Below are positions 58,400-64,000 of a DNA stretch of 64,000 bases, one piece after another. Location of the stretch: NCBI RefSeq assembly GCF_004664715.2, contig NC_051072.1, forward strand, positions 30,091,994 to 30,155,993, written 5' to 3'. A program made the position numbers and the translations under genes. Below the pieces are notes generated by a model. It searched no databases. It had not been told where the DNA came from and saw nothing but the letters and a program-made list of their open reading frames with translations. This stretch comes from Peromyscus leucopus (lineage: Eukaryota; Chordata; Mammalia; Rodentia; Cricetidae). The stretch's first letter is position 1. Each line of letters opens with the position of its first letter.

Positions 58400-59478
58400 A
58401 TTCCAAAGTGAATTGGGGGGATTAAAGAAAGGTTTTAGGTTTTCCATGCTTATCTGCGACATTTGACTTTTAAATCGTGGTGCTTGAGGACAGTACTAAT
58501 TCATCTTCAAGACTTGCTCAGTTCTATCATTCGAGAGGGAACTTGGAATATAGGACGCTCGAAGAATGGCTACTGAAATTGAGCTTATACTAGGTATCTA
58601 ATCAGGATTTCTAACAGTATGCGTTTTAGATACTTAGCTGCTGCTGAATGGGCAAGAAGCAGGGAGCATGTTTTCTACCGGGGAGCTGTGAGGTGGATAG
58701 AGACGTTTGTGTTTCACAGGGCTCTGGAAACTGAGCGGATCTAGATGCTATGGGTAGAGTGGGAGAGATGGCTCACATCACCTTCCCGAAGGTCACAACC
58801 TGTTCATAGAAGGCTCACTGGCAACCAGCACACCGATGATAGAAATATCAGACGAAGGTCATTTCAGATAGTGAGCTTAAGGTGATACTGCAGAGGTACC
58901 CCGGCAGTGAGTCCAGACAGAGTGAATGAAGAGACTCACAGAGGAGATACTTGAGAGCAGGCATCTACACAGCACACGAGGTGTGTCAGCACAGAAGGAA
59001 ATGGGGGAGATGATAAGAAAATATCGCACATTTTAATGTCACAGTTCATTTGGGAGTGGGCTGTTACTTTCTTGATACCCCATTTTAAAATGAGCATGTT
59101 TTATCAATAAAATTGGTTTAATCTTCCCTCACAATATGAATTGCGTACATTTAGTTTCTTAAGCTAAATTACATTAGCTGGCTCTACCTCTGAATTATAT
59201 TGACTTTGGCTATGTGTATATTCAAGTACCTCTTCAAAAAATATGTAAATACACACAATCCTCTTATGTACTGACTCTGAAACAGTGGATCACAAAGGAA
59301 CCTGGACAAGATTAGTTGATATTTTTAAAAGACCAAGATATTTTTCTTTGTTGGTCAAAATAGCTTTGAGCTCGTGGGCTGTGGGCTCCAGTTTTGCTCC
59401 TCTCTCAGCCTTCAGTATCTGGGGATGAATATTCAGGCCACTGCCTGGATTCAGACAGATTTTGATTTTTTTTAACTT
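58400..59478. other. Unassigned part of Fgf10 intron 2
   Basis: No repeat named. Several CpGs between 58450 and 58960, such as tctgcgac, acgctcgaag and accccggcag. Confidence 0.4.
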
Positions 59479-59668
59479 TAAAACAAGATTTATCTTATGT
59501 GTATGGATGTTTTGTCTGTGTGTTTTTCTGTATAGTCCCTGCATGTCTAGCAGAGCATTATAGCCCCTGGAACAGTTGTGACCCATCATGTGGGTGCTGG
59601 GAACCGAACTTGGGTCCTCTGCAAGAACAGCAAGTTCTCTTAACTTCTGAGCCCCCATCCTCTCTATG
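59479..59668 (-). repeat. B2/B3-type SINE, minus strand
   Basis: aaaacaagatttatcttatg, gtccctgcatgtctagcaga, tgtgacccatcatgtgggtg, ctgggaaccgaacttgggtc and gttctcttaacttctgagcc are the reverse complement of a B2/B3 SINE. Same sense as Fgf10. Confidence 0.9.
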
Positions 59669-59735
59669 CCTATAACATTTTTAAAAGAAAAATTATAAGC
59701 AGATTTTTTTTGTTGTTGTTGGTGTTGGTGGTGAT

Positions 59736-59760
59736 TTTTTTTTTTTTTTTTTTTTTTTTT
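59736..59760. repeat. T-tract
   Basis: About 25 consecutive T, followed by a GT-rich stretch. Confidence 0.95.
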
Positions 59761-59838
59761 GGTGTGTGTGTGTATGTGTGTGGTTTGTTTCTTTGGAGAT
59801 TTTTTCCTTTTTCCTTTCTCTCTCTCTCTCTATTTTAA

Positions 59839-59839
<1 letters not shown>

Positions 59840-59877
<38 letters not shown>

Positions 59878-59902
59878 CGCGCGCGCGGCGCGCGCGCGTG
59901 TA
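59840..59902. repeat. (TG)n-(CG)n tract, Z-DNA-prone
   Basis: About 17 TG units grading through gcgtgcgcgcgcgcg and gcgcgcgcgcgtgtac. The purine-pyrimidine alternation is broken once, by a GG at 59887-59888. The CG-rich core is uncommon in methylated vertebrate DNA. Confidence 0.97.
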
Positions 59903-60042
59903 CTGGGGCATGCCTGTGGAAGCCAGAGGATAACTTGTGGGAGTCGTCTCTCTCCTGCCCTTTGAGTTCCAGAGAGTGAACACAGGCTGACAGACACAGG
60001 GGCATGAACATTAACTTGCTGAGCTGTCTGGCAGGCCCTCAA
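59903..60042 (-). repeat. Diverged tRNA-type SINE (B3/B4-like), minus strand
   Basis: gcatgcctgtggaagccaga, ggataacttgtgggagtcgt, ctctctcctgccctttgagt and acttgctgagctgtctggca follow an antisense B3/B4 pattern. The TG/CG tract lies at its tail side. Confidence 0.75.
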
Positions 60043-60921
60043 ACATGTTTAATAAAAAGCAAAAGAAAACACAGTATTTTCAAAAAAGTGGTAAGAATTT
60101 AAAGCCCTAAGTGGAGCTATTTTTAAAAAATATTCTATTGCTTTTTTAGGCTCCTTGGTGGAATAATATGCAATGAAGAAATTTAATTAAAATTCCTGTG
60201 GACCTCATACTTCAAGTATTTATCCTGGTATGACTGGCTTGTCCCTTAACAGCAGACCTGATATGAAGAGACAAAAGGAGGCCATTTCTAGACTGCTGGG
60301 TCTCAGTTCTCAGCACTTGACACCACGCTAAATGTATAAATTCTTGTACCCTGCCTTAAACTCTGAATCAGACAAGCTGAGCCTACCTGGGTCCCATCAT
60401 TATGTCTTTTAACAACTCCTCACATTGATGTTGAGGCTTACTCAGCTTTAAGAACTGCCAATGACCCTTATGCTAACCAAGAAAGTAAATTTATTTGCAT
60501 GTTTAAAGTCAAATTATTTTTGATGCTATGAAAAATGTAAAAGTGCACAATATCTGGTAGAAAAAAATGAAATTATTTAAAGTAATTGTGTCAGATGTTT
60601 CATCTCTGCCCATTGATATTACTATATACCCTCCAAAAATACAATTAAAATTTTATATAGCTATATCCCATGTTCTCCTCTAGATTAGAATTCAGAAAAA
60701 TTTAAATTTATATAGTATTCCTTTGGTACAGTTTTTGGATTAAAACTATGAAACAAGTGAGCAGCTTGTATTAGCCTTCAAATGGTGATTAAGTGATTGA
60801 AGTAGACTGCTAATGTTATCACATACTATTAATAATCTTCTTTTATAGTAATTAATTGTTCTGTAGCTATTTCATATTTGTTGACATTTTCCTTATATGT
60901 TGTAAAATACTTGAAGTCAAA

Positions 60922-60922
60922 G

Positions 60923-60971
<49 letters not shown>

Positions 60972-61004
60972 CATCTATCTATCATCTATCTATCTATCTA
61001 TCTA
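60922..61004. repeat. (TATC)n microsatellite
   Basis: About 20 tetranucleotide units, TGTC at the left edge then TATC, with one CCATC and one ATCATC interruption. Confidence 0.97.
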
Positions 61005-61039
61005 CATAGACATGCTTGTATATTTGAAGTTGGTTTGCT

Positions 61040-61150
61040 TTGTTTGGGGACAGGTTCTCCAGCACATTTTAGGTTAGTATGGACCTTGTGATCTTTCTAC
61101 CTCAGCCTTCCAAGTGCTGTGATTATAGCTGTGCAGCACCATGTGTGACT
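61040..61150 (-). repeat. Old B1-like SINE, minus strand
   Basis: tttggggacaggttctccag, accttgtgatctttctacct and cagccttccaagtgctgtga follow an antisense 7SL-SINE (PB1/B1F-like) pattern. Inside Fgf10 intron 2. Confidence 0.65.
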
Positions 61151-61987
61151 CTATCCTTCTTCCTTGAGCATCTTTAGGAGGTAGGACAAACAGTGTCTGG
61201 TGCGTAGCAGACAACCATAAGTTTAACTAACATGTCTTCTAAAAATCTAAATAATATAATTGATATACTGCATATTATTCTGTTTCAGTTATGATTGTGA
61301 TTTTAATTATAAATAACTATTATTTTATGTGAGAATGTAGTCTAAGAGATGGTCTAAATGAATTCAACTTGAGTTTGAATAGGTGATATTCAAAGTACTT
61401 AACACTTGTAGGTATTGATCTATCCAAGGTCTCATGAGGACCATACTGAAAGCGTGTCCTATATTGTTAACTATATTTTTGTAGAGAGTATACCCTACTG
61501 TGAAGATACTCCTGTGTCTTTACATAACATCTATAATGTTCACGCATAATTATAATTAATGACTATTACCTAGGTAAGTACAATTCTAGGGTTCATTGAA
61601 TAACCTGGAAAAACTTCAATCTCTTGATGTTTCTCTGTTTATGATTTTCACAAAAATATGCAATATCTGAGCCCTAATTTTCTCTTCACCTATGAAAGAT
61701 GCCCATAATATATGAGGTTCCATTCCATCCAAGTTTTTGTTTTAAGTAATTCTCCAGGTTGTCACCAGTTCCCATGCTACTTCATCTAGATGCTTTGGTG
61801 AAAGTCTGATTGACTGTAGTAGACTCACGGGCAAACAGCTCAGTAGATTATAGATCAAGCTTCTTTGCTGGCCCTGGAGATGCTGGTGACCAGCCCCCCT
61901 CCCCCTGTGAATCCTCTTAGTAGTGACCAAATGACAACAAAGCCATTCAGTGTCTGCTCTAGGAAACCATCCAAGACTCTGGGACTA

Positions 61988-62176
<189 letters not shown>

Positions 62177-62959
62177 TTAGCTGGGAGAAGGTAAAAATCA
62201 AAAGAAATGATTAAGTGCATTTTGTATTATCCTTAAAGCAAAAAGCAAATAATGGGGTAGCCAAACTAAGTCAAAATTGTGTGAGTATGTTGAAAACCCC
62301 AGTGAGTATAGCAAACCAGTAATAAGGCTTTGGGAGGTTTCCCTCCATTTTTACTCTGCACATACACAGGCAAATGTTGTTTTAATTAAAATGCTTCCTT
62401 TGCAACCTCTGCATTTTCAACCCCATAAATATTGAAACTACTCTACTCATCTTAGCCTAGATTTCACAAAAACTTATCAGAGCCCACATCTGTACTGTGG
62501 CATTAAATTAAATCCACAGCATATGTCAATGATATGTCAGATTTACCTCAATCTGTAAAAACAATGGTAAACTATTTTTTCTTTGTAGCACATTTAGATA
62601 AACTAAATCCTTTGGCTGCATTTAACTGATAAATTCATTTTTGACCAATGTGTTGACATGCTGAGGCATAGAGAGACTTGTCTAGGATCCACATTGCCTT
62701 ACAACAGCAGATACAATACTCCACATTAAGGGATTTTCTTTTTATAGAAAGAGAAGTGGAGGGAAGTAGTGTCTAACAAACAAGATTCTCTAGTAAAGGG
62801 TTTTTAGTTTGGCGCATATAAAGATATTTTCAGAAAAGTTTGTAAACAGCTTTGGAAAAGGCATCTGGCATATATAGAATGTAAAAAGCCCACCCATTTC
62901 CACCAAAGACTACAGCAAACTAAACTCATTTCACTATTTTTTTATAGAGCTTTCTTGGG

Positions 62960-63130
62960 CTGGTAAACAGCATGGTGAGGAGAATGTGGCATTGGGAGCT
63001 GGGGTATATGTATTTGACTCCCGGCTCTGCATCTATTGGGAAATGACCACAGAAGCTGTCCAGTTGCTCCACTTTGAAAAGTGGGCAACATAACAATATT
63101 TCTCTCAGTATCTTGCTGTGAAGACAAGCG
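62960..63130 (+). repeat. MIR SINE in Fgf10 intron 1, plus strand
   Basis: aacagcatggtgaggagaat, tttgactcccggctctgcat, gggaaatgaccacagaagct and ctccactttgaaaagtgggc align with the MIR order of tRNA-like head, core and AAAATGGG-type segment. Ancient and antisense to Fgf10. Confidence 0.8.
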
Positions 63131-63715
63131 AGACTATACACACAAAATGATTAGAGTTTGACTAGAGGTCAAGGCTTCAGTTATGATTAGAAGCAAATTT
63201 TTTTTTCTCTCTGACTTTTGAAACTTCTTCAAGAGGCTGTGGAAGTTTGCCATAGATCATACCACCCTCCATTGTCTTAGCCAGCTGATCTGGAAGGAAA
63301 TCCTAAGTGACCACATATTGTGTGTCACCTAAGATGACAAGCACTATCTTCAATGTGGTATATAAGGTGCATTCTCAGATATTTTTCATTCTCTAAGAAA
63401 AAAGTGGCTTGTATTCAGGATATGAATAATTTTTCTCCTTTTCTTTCCCAGTTTAGTCTACTAGAAGCTGGTAGAAATGCTAGACTTTTCTGACAGAGAG
63501 GTTGACATAAAAAGAGACTTGTGCTAGATAACATGAAACAAAACCTCTATCCATGTGTTGAGGAAGTGTTTGACTTCACACAGCAGAATTCTCATTATCA
63601 CAGCATCTCATTGTGTTTGCAAACAAAAACCAAGGACAGATTAGGAGGTGTATTTGGGACAATGTTTAGGTCATCAGTATCTCTCACTCTATGCTGGCTG
63701 TTGTCCTTGGGATAC

Positions 63716-63759
<44 letters not shown>
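63716..63759. repeat. (CA)n microsatellite
   Basis: About 21 CA units in Fgf10 intron 1. Confidence 0.98.
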
Positions 63760-63761
<2 letters not shown>

Positions 63762-63913
63762 GTTATTTGCATATTTAAAAAGTACTCTCTTGTAGTTCAT
63801 TACTTTAATTTCCATAACTGTTCCATAAGGAGGCATTATTATTCTCATTGTCAGTTATACATTAGAAAATGGAAGATAAAGTTATATAGGTCATATACAA
63901 GGTGATTGTTAGG

Positions 63914-64000
63914 TGCTGTAGGATGGTCTGTATGTCAAATTACTCTGATTGGTCAATAAATAAAACACTGATTGGACAGTGGCTAAGCAGGAAGTATAGG
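63914..64000 (+). mobile_element. Start of a mys-like LTR, cut by window edge
   Basis: tgctgtaggatggtctgtat, ctctgattggtcaataaata and gctaagcaggaagtatagg resemble the 5' part of the LTR at 20127 (ctctcattggttagtaaaaa, gctgggcaggaagttagg). Only the first 87 bases are present. Confidence 0.7.

Noticed and set aside
59693..60042. His/Thr/Ala-rich open frames
   Set aside because: Translations of CA/GT/CG microsatellite and SINE sequence.

Overview
The window is vertebrate nuclear DNA from a muroid rodent, most likely family Cricetidae (hamster, vole or deer-mouse group). The evidence is the SINE content. Several B1 copies carry the cricetid-style 3' half, with sense text such as gatccaggacaggcaccaaa. 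There are also B3/B4-type and ID-like SINEs, Lx-type L1 tails, long CA/GT and CT microsatellites, and mys-like LTRs. Nothing bacterial, viral-genomic or organellar is present, and there are no operons, CRISPR arrays, rRNA or tRNA genes.

Only one protein-coding gene can be supported: Fgf10 (fibroblast growth factor 10) on the minus strand at the right end. The window holds the end of intron 1 (62134-64000), coding exon 2 (62030-62133, 104 nt), intron 2 (57030-62029, 5.0 kb), and terminal exon 3 with its coding part (56832-57029, 65 codons plus stop). A long, repeat-poor 3'UTR follows, ending at a cluster of three AATAAA signals near 54034-54069. Exon 1, with the start codon and signal peptide, lies beyond base 64000. 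The two exons encode the C-terminal 99 residues (110-208 in human numbering), including the FGF-family signature, which is split by the exon 2/3 junction.

Bases 1 to about 54000 are the gene-poor flank downstream of Fgf10. It is AT-rich and filled with layered retroelement debris: at least ten L1 fragments in both orientations, B1/B3/B4/ID SINEs, LTRs and an LTR element with a MaLR-like primer-binding region, MIR remnants, and many microsatellites. Several insertions still have readable target-site duplications: B1 at 29477-29640, 53104-53279 and 25654-25764; a solo LTR at 5669-5950; and a composite element at 10286-11519 nested inside an L1. Three L1 remnants (15358-15872, 26953-27356, 41190-42140) have an inverted 5' part, as expected from twin priming; two of them have clear 14-15 bp target-site duplications.

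I found no convincing undescribed biological system. The most useful leads are the three inverted L1 structures, the nested GC-rich element, a 9-bp-arm palindrome with SOX/TCF-like cores at 39511-39532, a G-rich minisatellite, a Z-DNA-prone tract in Fgf10 intron 2, and the Fgf10 3'-end signals. Repeat family names come from recognition by eye, without a database search, so boundaries are approximate unless a duplication is cited.
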